Assembly: GCA_013215165.1 (NCBI GenBank)
Contig: JABSRG010000023.1
Span: 1 to 45,334 of the forward strand
DNA: 45,334 nt
Direction: 5' to 3'
DNA from: Opitutales bacterium
GTDB lineage: Bacteria > Verrucomicrobiota > Verrucomicrobiia > Opitutales > JABSRG01
This document shows positions 17,058 through 25,969 of this stretch, one piece after another. Each line of letters begins with the position of its first letter. The stretch's first letter is position 1. The translations under genes and the position numbers were made by a program. Below the pieces are notes generated by a model. That model was not told where the DNA came from. It worked only from the letters and a program-made list of their open reading frames with translations, and ran no database searches.

Positions 17058-17387
17058 CTATTCAGAGATAATGTGGAAGACGCGTTGTAGACGGAGCAAT
17101 TCTAGAATGGAGATCACATTGCTCTGACTCGTATGTAGCTCAATGGCCTCGTTTACTTCGGCGATTTTTTTCTGAACCGCCAGTAAAGCTCCTATGCCTG
17201 AGCTGTCGATAAATGCTACATCACCCATGAAGATCCTCACTCTTTCTATACTATTTTCCCATGCCTCTTCTAGCTGAGCCTGGAATACAGGCACGCGTGC
17301 CGCGTCAAACTTTGGGACTGAAAGGTGAACGTCGAGTAGCGTGCCATTGGCTCCTAGCTCAAAATCATATTCCTGGGTGGTACTCAT
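17058..17387 (-). CDS. STAS-domain anti-sigma factor antagonist
   Basis: This 109-residue single-domain protein has the SpoIIAA/RsbV fold. The phosphorylation site FIDSSGIGALL has Ser62/Ser63, one of which would be phosphorylated by an RsbW-type kinase and dephosphorylated by a PP2C phosphatase. The divergent gene 51 bases away encodes exactly these two activities in one protein, so the pair very probably forms a partner switch. The final target (a sigma factor or another output protein) is not in the window. Confidence 0.88.
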   Translation of the reverse strand: MSTTQEYDFELGANGTLLDVHLSVPKFDAARVPVFQAQLEEAWENSIERVRIFMGDVAFIDSSGIGALLAVQKKIAEVNEAIELHTSQSNVISILELLRLQRVFHIISE

Positions 17388-17438
17388 GAGGTCATAAAAT
17401 GTGTCGACAAGCCAACGCCCAAGTTAAAGTTTTCTGCT

Positions 17439-19181
17439 ATGGCATTGTCGGTTTCTGAGTCTGTATCGCGCGGAAAACGTATGATCCTGCCTGCTACCCT
17501 GGAAGCCATAGACCCAGCTCGCGACGCTTTTGAAGATTTTTTAAATGATGCTGGCATTTCACACGAGGACTGCCACGCGTGGCTCTTGATATTCACCGAG
17601 GCGATTGTAAACGCAATCCGCCATGGTTCGAACCTAGATCCTGAGAAGATTGTTTCTATTAGTTGGAATCAGGAAGGCGATGTAGTCACGGTCGCGATCC
17701 AGGACTCGGGAAACGGACCGCCAGCCAACAGGCTAAATGAGCTCGAACTAGAAGATGACGGGAATCCAGAGTCCACCTCTGGCCGCGGTCTGTTCCTCAT
17801 CCATCACTTTTGTGACCGCCTTGAACACTGGAATGGACCTCAAGGTTATCAACAGGTCCTCTACAAACGCCACCCGGGCATTCCAGCTCCGACAGATGGA
17901 AGTGACCAGGACGGTATCCTCGAACAAGCATTAGCCGAGATCTCCTTGTGCTATGAGAGCCTTGCAGCATTTTATCGCTTGGGCGATGCGCTCATTCACT
18001 CAAATACAATCGCTTCGTTTATCGAGAAGGCCTTGAAGGACTTGAAGCATGTTGTTCCAGCTGACGATTACATCCTTTCTTACTCAAGCGCACTGCAGCA
18101 GTCGATTCGGGATGAGTTAAACACCATCCCCGGAAGCCAGCTCTCCACTGATGAGAATGATCCGGAATGTGTCAGAGAGGCACTCAAAAAAGAGCTGGAC
18201 ATCATATGGGATGCAGAGGATCCAGAACGATTTCGTTTGGAGAATAATGATACGAGCTACCAGTCGGGATCGTGCATACCGATTCGGGCAGGAGATACCA
18301 CGCTCGGCGCACTCACATGGCTAAGAACGGAATCTTATATGCCTTTTAATGCTGCTCAGATCAATACGCTTCGTACCTTCTCAGATTTGTTTGGAATAGC
18401 CATCGCCAACGCAAACCATGCCGTTGTGCGAAGCCGAGAAAACCAGGCACTCAAGGAGCTTGAGATCGCATCAACCATTCAAAATACTCTCCTCCCGACT
18501 CGGGTTCCAGATGACTATGATGCATCCAGATTGATTGTCCGGCGTGTAAGCGCACGCGAAGTGTCCGGTGATTACGCCGAAGCACTCTATTCACCGAATG
18601 GCTCCCTTCATCTCGTCATCGTTGATGTAATGGGAAAAGGAGTCTCGGCGGCATTCCTAGCGGTGATGATACGCACTGCAACTCGTATCCTCCTTGAGAA
18701 TGATCTTAGTTTGACTGACCTCAGCCAAAAACTAAACAGAATCGTCTGCAGTCTGGTAGGAGAGATGACGCTATTCGCTACGGTCGCAGTCGCGAAAGTT
18801 GATGCTATCTCCGGTCGTATTGACGTAATCAATGCAGGTCACTCAAACGTCCTTTTATTTCCCAGAGATCAAGGCGAACCTTACGGAGTTTCTCCATCAG
18901 GCCCACCCATGGGCATCTTCGATGACTCGGTATATCCAGTGGAGTCTTTCAATCGCCTGGATATATCCAGCATCATCCTTGTTACTGATGGTCTATTTGA
19001 GTGGGAGACGAATGACGAGATCTGGGGCTGGGACGCATTCTACGATTTCACCCTTGAGCACATCGATGACGAGCCAGATGTATTCTGGACTCGAATACAA
19101 ACACACATAAGCCAATATTCTTCGCCTCAATCACTTGCGGACGACCAAACCTGCATAATATGGAAGAACAAGAAAAATTGA
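17439..19181 (+). CDS. RsbW-like kinase / GAF / SpoIIE-type phosphatase fusion
   Basis: Three parts are visible in 580 residues. About 15-140 is a GHKL ATPase like RsbW/SpoIIAB (TEAIVNAIRHGSN, VAIQDSGNGPP, STSGRGLFLIHHFCDR). About 175-335 is a GAF-like sensor (LAAFYRLGDAL, CIPIRAGDTTLGALTWL). About 340-580 is a PP2C/SpoIIE phosphatase (ELEIASTIQNTLLPT, VSGDYAEA, LVIVDVMGKGVSAAFLAV, INAGHSN, ILVTDGLFE) with the metal-binding Asp residues in place. Kinase and phosphatase for the same STAS substrate would thus sit on one chain, with the GAF domain as signal input. The divergent STAS gene is the likely partner, and the receiver gene downstream overlaps by 22 bases. Confidence 0.9.
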   Translation: MALSVSESVSRGKRMILPATLEAIDPARDAFEDFLNDAGISHEDCHAWLLIFTEAIVNAIRHGSNLDPEKIVSISWNQEGDVVTVAIQDSGNGPPANRLNELELEDDGNPESTSGRGLFLIHHFCDRLEHWNGPQGYQQVLYKRHPGIPAPTDGSDQDGILEQALAEISLCYESLAAFYRLGDALIHSNTIASFIEKALKDLKHVVPADDYILSYSSALQQSIRDELNTIPGSQLSTDENDPECVREALKKELDIIWDAEDPERFRLENNDTSYQSGSCIPIRAGDTTLGALTWLRTESYMPFNAAQINTLRTFSDLFGIAIANANHAVVRSRENQALKELEIASTIQNTLLPTRVPDDYDASRLIVRRVSAREVSGDYAEALYSPNGSLHLVIVDVMGKGVSAAFLAVMIRTATRILLENDLSLTDLSQKLNRIVCSLVGEMTLFATVAVAKVDAISGRIDVINAGHSNVLLFPRDQGEPYGVSPSGPPMGIFDDSVYPVESFNRLDISSIILVTDGLFEWETNDEIWGWDAFYDFTLEHIDDEPDVFWTRIQTHISQYSSPQSLADDQTCIIWKNKKN

Positions 19182-19549
19182 CGATTCTCGTTGCTGAAGA
19201 CGATCCAGTCATGGCAAAGCTACTGGAGTTCAATCTAATGCGTGAATCGTACTCTGTTGTCATTTGTCGGGACGGCCGCGATGTTTTGACGAGGATCGAA
19301 AGTATCCGACCTGCTCTGATATTACTCGACTATGTTATGCCTGGAGCAACAGGAATGGATATTCTCAACGAACTCAGGATTAGAGAACATTTGACCAACA
19401 TCCCAGTGCTCATGGTTACTGGTCAAGGGAGAGAGACCGTTAAAAATAGCCTCTTGAATGCCGGCGCACGTGCCGTTTTCACTAAACCCTTCAGCACGAT
19501 AGAGTTGTTGCAAGAAATTCGTAATCAGCTGGCTACATCACCCACGTGA
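19160..19549 (+). CDS. Single-domain response regulator (receiver)
   Basis: The 129-residue CheY-like protein has the acidic cluster EDD at 13-15, phospho-acceptor Asp57 in LILLDYVMPG, the Thr in VTGQG and Lys109 in VFTKPF. No output domain is present. It overlaps the phosphatase gene by 22 bases, which suggests translational coupling, and an Hpt protein follows, so it probably passes a phosphoryl group or regulates the phosphatase by binding. Confidence 0.92.
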   Translation: MEEQEKLTILVAEDDPVMAKLLEFNLMRESYSVVICRDGRDVLTRIESIRPALILLDYVMPGATGMDILNELRIREHLTNIPVLMVTGQGRETVKNSLLNAGARAVFTKPFSTIELLQEIRNQLATSPT

Positions 19550-19611
19550 TCTAAGCTATGTAAGCGTTTTGTTTTAATTATCGGATACATGTCCGACTAC
19601 ACCCTGTATCA

Positions 19612-19998
19612 ATGATCGATACAGTGATGCTAGCCGATTCCAACATTCCATTTATTGACGATAGCCAACTCACGCCAATCGTTGGAGACGACCTCGATAG
19701 CGCCGGGCCGCTTCTTATTGAGTTAATTTCTCTCTTCGAAGAGGAAAATCATCCAAAACTCGCCGAAATCAGAGAAGCTTGTGGTAAGCGAGACCTCCCA
19801 GCGTTGGCGCGACACATACACTTTGTAGCAGGCAGCTCGGGTAATATGGGCTTACAACGCTTGTCCATGTTATGCCGTTCTATAGAGAAACGATGCCACC
19901 AAGGGGACCAAACACTTGATCTGGATGAAGTCTTTGCGAGTGTTCATTCGACATTTAGTAACTCGTTGGAGTCGTTTCACGCACGATTCACGGCGTAA
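19612..19998 (+). CDS. Histidine phosphotransfer (Hpt) protein
   Basis: This 128-residue four-helix protein carries the Hpt signature around His70 (LARHIHFVAGSSGNMGLQRL). The Lys usually three residues after the His is Ala73, so phosphotransfer may be altered, although the His is kept. It lies 62 bases after the receiver gene and could shuttle phosphate between that receiver and a kinase encoded elsewhere. Confidence 0.82.
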   Translation: MIDTVMLADSNIPFIDDSQLTPIVGDDLDSAGPLLIELISLFEEENHPKLAEIREACGKRDLPALARHIHFVAGSSGNMGLQRLSMLCRSIEKRCHQGDQTLDLDEVFASVHSTFSNSLESFHARFTA

Positions 19999-20050
19999 AA
20001 CGACAAGCCTCTTCATCCTCATTAATCAGCGAGAGAAGTATATTGTTGTC

Positions 20051-22351
20051 CTAGGCTTGTTCGTTCCTAGCTAAGATCTCACCGCGTTGGTCCTCATCTA
20101 TTTTCACATAGTAGTCACTGTAAGCGCTATCGTAGTAGTGGGAATAGTAGTAAGAGGAAATATTCAGGCCTATATTATTAAGAATTGCGCCGAAAACAGG
20201 TGTATTGGAATCCAACAGTCGACGCACATTCATCTTGGCGCTGCGTCGCTTAACGGTATTAAATTTGATTACGTAGATCAGGCCATCCGCATGACCCAAG
20301 AGATTAAGAGTATCAGAGACAGCGGCCAGCGGCGGTGTATCGACGATTATTTTTGTATATTGCTTCCTAAGATCTGTAAATAACTCCTCTATGCGGGGAC
20401 TGTTCAGGATCTGCGTCGGATTCTTCGCCTTGGCCCCAGCCGGCAATACGTCAAGATTCGGATAAAGCTCCTTTACGATACACTTATCTAGATCGTCACC
20501 TTGTTCGAAGTGCGTAACAATACCATGCGATACTTCCATTTCGAGAGACTTGGCAACATTGGGAAGCCGAAGGTCGCCGTCTAGAAGCAAGACTTTTTCA
20601 CCGTGAGTGGCGTAAGTGAGCGCAAGATTGGTTGAGCAAAATGACTTCCCTTCACTGGGGACAGTCGACGTTGTGATAATTACCTGAGCATCTCGGCTAT
20701 CTTCATTCAAGCGAAGTGTGGAGTGAATAGACCTAAACGCCTCTGTCACATGCCGGTCATGATTACCCGCTGCAGCCTGTGGCTTCTCTGATGCATCTAA
20801 GCGCTTGATCCGGGGAACAATACCAACCAGCGGCACGCCTACGACTGCCTCGATGTCAAAAGCAGTTTTCACTTTGTCATCTAGAAAAGCGAGTAGGAAA
20901 ACCAAGCCCAAACCAGCGGCTCCACCTCCAACGAGGCCCAAAGCAATATTCAGCAAGGGCTTCGGCGACGATGGTGATACAGGGGGCCGCGCTCGATCGA
21001 CGATGCGAGCATTTGGATTCTTGATATTAACCTGTGTGCTTTCCTGGGAATATCGGGCAACAAGATCCTGATAAAACAATTCTTGAACGCGAAGGTCCGA
21101 CTCTAGTGACTCATACTCAACCTTGAGTTTAGATAACTCGATCAACTCAGTCTCTTGGGCTTGAAGGCGTTGTTGAGCCGACTCGTAATTATTCTGGGTC
21201 TGCTCGTATGCCGAAAATGCCTCTCTCACGGCCGTCTCCAAAGCTCGATCGAGCTCAACTTCGGACTCTCTCAAAGCCTCGCGAGCCGCAATCATCTTTG
21301 GGTTTTTGTCCCGATAACGCTTCGCAAGAGTGGAAATCTCGATTTTGTTAGCGGACACTATACTGAGCAACTCAGCGACGCGTTGATTTTGAGCGATAAA
21401 CGTAACCTCCCAAAGATCTTGGCTTTCTTTTTGATACTCCTGGATCTGTTCCCAGAGAGTGAGGGCTCTATCATAATCACTTTTTGCTGAAACCACCAAG
21501 TCGTTGATGCGGACAAGTTCCTGGATCGCGATATTCTCTTCGCTGTCCAAGGAAACTGAATTGTAACGCTCGCGAAAGTCAGCTAACTCACGACGAAGTC
21601 GTTCTACCTCCGAGCGCTGTTGTGCCGCTTTGACTTTGAGGTCCTCAACAGCTTTCATAGACGTGTCGATACTGCGTGACAAATTATAGCTTATAAATTC
21701 TTCCGCAAATAAGTTCGCGACGCGTGCCGCCATATCCTGATCTGGGTGTCGATAACTAATTCCCACCATCAAGCTCAGTCTGAACGGGGTTACTTCTCTG
21801 TTATCTCCGAGAACTGACAAGGGAGTCACCGGCCCAGACATGAAGCTATTTTGGTAAGGCCCAAGAAATCGCTGGCGTTCATCTGGCGTCATCCGTTGTT
21901 CTACCTTTTCGATGATTGCGATACTCTCAAGGAGACCCACTTGAGTATTCAGGTCTTCCGCGCTACGGATCTCGTTGATATCTAAATCAATAGCCTGATT
22001 CCCTAAGGCGTTTGGATCATCCCTCAAGATCTCAACCGTCGCTATCGACTCATAAATCGGGGTAGCATTATAGGTATAGAGAATTGAAGAGGAGAGGACC
22101 AGAGCGAAGGTAACGATAAAATACCATATCCGCTCGCGGAACATTACCAAATAATCCTTGATCGATCGATGGGGAGTCTTTTCTCCCGCGCCATAGCCAC
22201 CATAACCATAGCCAGGGCCTTGGGCACCATATTGAGCATATCCGTAACCATATCCATATCCGTAACCGCTTTGATCACGACTCGACCTGTTTGAACCACC
22301 CTGTTCGGGGGGTCGATTAGGCTGGGGATACTGAGGAGGAATGTTTGTCAT
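20051..22351 (-). CDS. Polysaccharide co-polymerase with BY-kinase domain (Wzc-like)
   Basis: This 766-residue inner-membrane protein would control chain length and export of an exopolysaccharide. Order: Gly-Tyr-rich N-terminus (about 28-55), first transmembrane segment (FIVTFALVLSSSILYTYNA), Wzz domain, a long coiled coil (about 230-440), a Pro-rich region before the second transmembrane segment (ALGLVGGGAAGLGLVFLLAF), then a tyrosine kinase with Walker A STVPSEGKS (Lys569), Walker A' VLLLDGDLRLP and Walker B KIIVDTPPL. The C-terminus has a Tyr cluster (YYYSHYYDSAYSDYY), the usual autophosphorylation site. The Wza-like exporter lies 15 bases upstream in the same operon. Confidence 0.93.
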   Translation of the reverse strand: MTNIPPQYPQPNRPPEQGGSNRSSRDQSGYGYGYGYGYAQYGAQGPGYGYGGYGAGEKTPHRSIKDYLVMFRERIWYFIVTFALVLSSSILYTYNATPIYESIATVEILRDDPNALGNQAIDLDINEIRSAEDLNTQVGLLESIAIIEKVEQRMTPDERQRFLGPYQNSFMSGPVTPLSVLGDNREVTPFRLSLMVGISYRHPDQDMAARVANLFAEEFISYNLSRSIDTSMKAVEDLKVKAAQQRSEVERLRRELADFRERYNSVSLDSEENIAIQELVRINDLVVSAKSDYDRALTLWEQIQEYQKESQDLWEVTFIAQNQRVAELLSIVSANKIEISTLAKRYRDKNPKMIAAREALRESEVELDRALETAVREAFSAYEQTQNNYESAQQRLQAQETELIELSKLKVEYESLESDLRVQELFYQDLVARYSQESTQVNIKNPNARIVDRARPPVSPSSPKPLLNIALGLVGGGAAGLGLVFLLAFLDDKVKTAFDIEAVVGVPLVGIVPRIKRLDASEKPQAAAGNHDRHVTEAFRSIHSTLRLNEDSRDAQVIITTSTVPSEGKSFCSTNLALTYATHGEKVLLLDGDLRLPNVAKSLEMEVSHGIVTHFEQGDDLDKCIVKELYPNLDVLPAGAKAKNPTQILNSPRIEELFTDLRKQYTKIIVDTPPLAAVSDTLNLLGHADGLIYVIKFNTVKRRSAKMNVRRLLDSNTPVFGAILNNIGLNISSYYYSHYYDSAYSDYYVKIDEDQRGEILARNEQA

Positions 22352-22366
22352 AGAGGATGTTAAAAA

Positions 22367-22978
22367 TTAAAATACACGTTCGGGGACGAAGAGAGTATCT
22401 CCGTCTTCAAGAGGAAAGTCTCTTGATTGGGGGTCAGAGAGAATGCGTTCCATATTAAGCTCACGAGAAATAACTTCGCCATTGTTCAGTGTCCGCTTGA
22501 GCTGAATCTTTTTCATATTGGCCAATCGCGTTGGACCCCCAGCGCCGGCCACTGCATCCGTCAAAAAAAGAGGCCTATCGGGCGGGATCAATACAAAGCC
22601 AGGGCCATTCACTTGTCCAAGAACATTAACTTTTCGTTCTGCGAACTCAAGAACCTGAAGATTTATTTGTGGGTTTACCAGATAGTCAGCGTCATAGAGT
22701 TTGAAAAGTAGCTCCTGAGCATCTAATAATGTCCTTCCAAAAAGGCTTACGTCACCAATGAGCGGTAACCTTACGCTACCGTCGGCTTCTACTCTGACTT
22801 CCGAGTCCATATCGGGCTCTTGGAAGACACGAAACAACAGTAAGTCATAAGGCTGGATAACATAATTAACAGAGCTACCCCCACCTGATCCCTGGTCCCT
22901 TGATTCTCCAATTCTTTGGCCCCACAGACCAGACGATGTAAAAAGAGTTACGACGAATAAAGTGAAAGAAATCTTCAT
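22367..22978 (-). CDS. Polysaccharide export protein, Wza-like
   Basis: This 203-residue periplasmic or outer-membrane exporter has a signal peptide (ISFTLFVVTLFTSSGLWGQ, no lipobox Cys), a Poly_export domain (YVIQPYDLLLFRVFQEPDM ... DGSVRLPLIGDV) and one SLBB domain (KVNVLGQVNGPGFVLIP). It is a short form compared with E. coli Wza. The ATG 22978 starts the signal peptide; GTG 23005 lies inside the upstream hairpin. There is no ribosome binding site: the U-tract of a terminator hairpin is directly before the ATG. It forms an operon with the Wzc-like gene. Confidence 0.9.
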   Translation of the reverse strand: MKISFTLFVVTLFTSSGLWGQRIGESRDQGSGGGSSVNYVIQPYDLLLFRVFQEPDMDSEVRVEADGSVRLPLIGDVSLFGRTLLDAQELLFKLYDADYLVNPQINLQVLEFAERKVNVLGQVNGPGFVLIPPDRPLFLTDAVAGAGGPTRLANMKKIQLKRTLNNGEVISRELNMERILSDPQSRDFPLEDGDTLFVPERVF

Positions 22979-22982
22979 AAAC

Positions 22983-23014
22983 AAAAAGAGATTGCTGCGG
23001 TGCACAGCAATCTC
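22983..23014 (-). terminator. Terminator or attenuator before wza
   Basis: The 10-bp perfect stem gagattgctg (23014-23005, minus strand) / cagcaatctc (22997-22988) with a 7-base loop is followed by TTTTT (22987-22983). It lies 41 bases after the barrel-gene stop and ends 4 bases before the wza ATG. Confidence 0.88.
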
Positions 23015-23054
23015 AAGACATTAACGGAAGGACCTAGTTTCAGACCGCGACAAA

Positions 23055-24179
23055 TCAGTAGCGCAAAGTGGCAGTGAACTCCACAACGGTCTTATCAAAG
23101 TCCCGATCTTCATTAGAATCCATATTGGCGTAGTAAATAATAGCACCCAAAGCTAAGTATCCATTTGGAGTGTATTGTCCTGAGACTCCGAGAGTGATAG
23201 TCTCATCCTCACGATTAGATGCCTTAAAATCATCATAAAGCAGACCCAAATTCCCAGAAATTGACCAGAACTCATTATAGGAATAGTTCAGTTGAAAATT
23301 TGCGCTAGTCGACTCGATAGGATTTCCATCAGAGACACTTTCGAAGTCGCGATTGGCAGAGAATACCAAGCCTAACTTGGGTGAGAATGCATACTCGAGA
23401 GCAGCTGCGAGCGTAAGCGTATCTGTGTCATCAAGACTCCCAGTCTGGAAACTACGTTCTTGGTAACCGACGTCTACAGATCCGACAAGTTTGGGTAACA
23501 ATTCTCCTTCCACACCCACCGTAAATTGGATGTCTTCCGGATCATTTCCAATTACTGTTCCCAGGTTGTCTATGTCAGCATTGCGATAACGAAATCCAGC
23601 CGTGATATCGAGTTTGGGGGAGTAGGCGTAGAAGAATTTGAGCGGAAGTGTTACAGTTTCGCGATCAGGCAGTTGGTCATCGAAAACCCCAACATAGTCT
23701 AAATTAGTGAACTGGGCGCCGATGCGCACGCCGACCTTTTGGGTAAAATCATATCGAAAATAGCCGCTAACATCAAAAGTTTCACTCTCAAGCAGCCCAT
23801 CTAAGTCGATTCGCTGTGTCGTTGTTTGGTCCTCCACGAAACTGAGTGCACCCCCAAATGAGTAGACCACATCTTCATAACTGCCATTGGCGAAAACACC
23901 CAAATTCTCAGCGTTATAAATCTCGTTATCAGAATAACGCAAATTCGTAGACTGAACGATTAAAGATCCATCTGCCTGCGACTCACCGCGAACAAGATCA
24001 AGCTCAAGGCCGGGACGAACTGTAAAAATAACGTCATCCCGCTCGTTGGCAGCGGCAGCGGTAACGTTAGAGTCGGCCTTGACCCCTGTTTGCAAATTGA
24101 AGAAAACGTCGGCGTTATCACCTAATGAAAAAAGCGGGGCGGCATTTGATACCGACACAGCAAGCATAAAAGGTAGCAC
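23055..24179 (-). CDS. Outer-membrane beta-barrel protein, exopolysaccharide locus
   Basis: The barrel protein of about 374 residues has repeated amphipathic strands (for example LVGSVDVGYQERSF, LNYSYNEFWSISGNLGL) and ends in VEFTATLRY, an outer-membrane insertion signal. It resembles the BBP2-type barrels that sit in exopolysaccharide loci and may act as the secretion channel. The first regular start is GTG 24179, giving a signal peptide without positive charge (MLPFMLAVSVSNAAP). Seven codons upstream, an in-frame ATA (24200-24198) would give a normal peptide, beginning RNKIYCV, so the true start is unclear. It is upstream of wza, divergent from the TPR gene. Confidence 0.82.
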   Translation of the reverse strand: MLPFMLAVSVSNAAPLFSLGDNADVFFNLQTGVKADSNVTAAAANERDDVIFTVRPGLELDLVRGESQADGSLIVQSTNLRYSDNEIYNAENLGVFANGSYEDVVYSFGGALSFVEDQTTTQRIDLDGLLESETFDVSGYFRYDFTQKVGVRIGAQFTNLDYVGVFDDQLPDRETVTLPLKFFYAYSPKLDITAGFRYRNADIDNLGTVIGNDPEDIQFTVGVEGELLPKLVGSVDVGYQERSFQTGSLDDTDTLTLAAALEYAFSPKLGLVFSANRDFESVSDGNPIESTSANFQLNYSYNEFWSISGNLGLLYDDFKASNREDETITLGVSGQYTPNGYLALGAIIYYANMDSNEDRDFDKTVVEFTATLRY

Positions 24180-24346
24180 GCAGTAAATTTTGTTTCTTAT
24201 ATCAGTTAGTCGTGTTTTAGCTCGCGATGGTTGAGATCACTGGTATTGCAATTGCAAGTCCAATTCTGGTTCAATCCTCATTATCCTTATCGTTCAGCAA
24301 GAAATGCGCCCTCAATACCCCAACCTCATACCCGACTTATTATCGC

Positions 24347-25969
24347 ATGGCCAACCATTATAAGCCGAAGCGCGAGCTGCTATTCGGTCTCATCTATTTA
24401 AAACGCAAACCGGACCGTAAATGGTCTGTAAACTTTCGCTGGGGCCGGATTGCAGCAGCTTTTGGAATCCTAGCTCTAGCAGGCTGGCTAAGCTGCGGTG
24501 CGTTCCTCTATTTCTTCTTCAAAATCAAACGTGACTTCGAAGACGTTAGCTTCGCAAAAATGCTGATCCTTCCTCTGCGCTACGAGGAGCACAAGCGCGA
24601 GATGGGAAACTACCACATAGAGCAAGCCAAGAAGCTGATGGAAGAAAAGGAATGGCAGGAAGCTCATAATTTTCTCAGAGCTGGTGTTATGAGGTCTCCC
24701 GCAAACATCGAGGGGCGGCTCTTACTTGCTGAATTTTACGTTATGGGCTTCAAACAGCCCAATCTCGGTATCGAGATCTTAAAACGCGGGATGCCCTACG
24801 TCCCCGATGACAATCTAGACTATATTCGGACACTTGTAGGCCTGATGCTCGGACAAGAGCAGGATCTCGAGATGATTGATTTTGCTGAATCCGAACTTGA
24901 GAATCGTGATCCGCAAAATGACTTTAGCCGAATTATCGGATTAGCGGCAGCACGATCTGCGTTTTTCCGAGGGAAATATGATACGGCACACGAATACATT
25001 GATCGATACAGCTTAGACAAAGACCCCAGTGGACTTTCGCTCAAAGCGAAGATCCTGGCGGCACAGGATCAAATTGAAACCGCAGTTGCCCTGTTAGAGT
25101 CTAGCATCTCTCAATTTGAGCAAAAAGATCAGTTGTTCATTGAGCTCATTAAACTCTACCGTGAACAGGAAGAATTTGATAAGGCGCGCCGGTATGCCCT
25201 CCTGCGCAACCTCAACAACCCGCTCAATCCGGGCCCCAGAGTCGAACTTCTCTACGCATACGATTACTCACAAAGACGAGACCGCCTAGAATCTGAGATA
25301 GAGAAGTTTATCGAGCAATTTGGCTCAGAACCTAACGCACTCGCTCTACTAGGACAATTCGGTGTCGATACGGGAAACGCAGCTTTAAATCGACGCCTCT
25401 ACAACAGAGCTATCAATCAAGGCTTTGATCCGTCCTTATTCTCGTTTTTCCTCATAGAATCTGAAGTTGTCGCCGAAAACTACGCTTTAGCACTTGAATT
25501 AATTGAAGATATTTCTGCTGAAAACCCTGAATGGCTCGAGGAACGGACGATCATCTTCAGCTCATTGCGTGCCGTTGCCTACTTTGGCGCGGGACGTGAC
25601 GCGAATGGCTCTGTATACCTTCAGGACGTCCTGCAGAATCCTGACATACGAGTAGAAACGCTAATCGCGCTCTCGACACGCCTGGAACGGCTCGACCGTC
25701 CAGATAAAGCGCGTGCTGTTCTTCAAGCCGCCTTCGATGCAGACTCTAGTAATCAGGCTGCCCTAACAAATCTAATTCGTCTCGATATCGAACTTGGACA
25801 AATCGATGATCTAACTCAAAAAGTAGAGACGCTTTTGGAAATGCGGCGTCCAACAAAAGCGCTAATACAGTCAATTTATAACAAACTCGGTAGCGATAAA
25901 TTTCTGTTCGCTCAAAATCGTCGGGCAATTCTTAATGAGCTCGATCAAATCCTGAGACAATCGAGTTAA
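24347..25969 (+). CDS. Membrane-anchored TPR protein
   Basis: This 540-residue protein has a basic cytoplasmic N-terminus (MANHYKPKRELL), one transmembrane helix (about 33-57, AAFGILALAGWLSCGAFLYF) and a periplasmic stretch of tetratricopeptide-like helical pairs to the end (for example EWQEAHNFLRAGVMRSPANIEGRLLLAEFY, written here as two parts: EWQEAHNFLRAG and NIEGRLLLAEFY). TPR proteins of this kind scaffold exopolysaccharide export machines, and the divergent barrel/wza/wzc genes support this. The ATG at 24347 was chosen because residues encoded before it are low-complexity and unlike the family. The last bases overlap the convergent CorC-like gene in a shared TTAA. Confidence 0.8.
   Translation: MANHYKPKRELLFGLIYLKRKPDRKWSVNFRWGRIAAAFGILALAGWLSCGAFLYFFFKIKRDFEDVSFAKMLILPLRYEEHKREMGNYHIEQAKKLMEEKEWQEAHNFLRAGVMRSPANIEGRLLLAEFYVMGFKQPNLGIEILKRGMPYVPDDNLDYIRTLVGLMLGQEQDLEMIDFAESELENRDPQNDFSRIIGLAAARSAFFRGKYDTAHEYIDRYSLDKDPSGLSLKAKILAAQDQIETAVALLESSISQFEQKDQLFIELIKLYREQEEFDKARRYALLRNLNNPLNPGPRVELLYAYDYSQRRDRLESEIEKFIEQFGSEPNALALLGQFGVDTGNAALNRRLYNRAINQGFDPSLFSFFLIESEVVAENYALALELIEDISAENPEWLEERTIIFSSLRAVAYFGAGRDANGSVYLQDVLQNPDIRVETLIALSTRLERLDRPDKARAVLQAAFDADSSNQAALTNLIRLDIELGQIDDLTQKVETLLEMRRPTKALIQSIYNKLGSDKFLFAQNRRAILNELDQILRQSS

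Noticed and set aside
20003-20060. Inverted pair acaagcct / aggcttgt between hpt and wzc as terminator
   Set aside because: The 8-bp arms are 42 bases apart without a T-run, and the right arm lies in the wzc coding end.
22200-22275. Tandem repeat or CRISPR-like pattern of cata(t/a)cc units
   Set aside because: It is the Gly-Tyr codon repeat of the Wzc-like protein, with 6-base units and no spacers.
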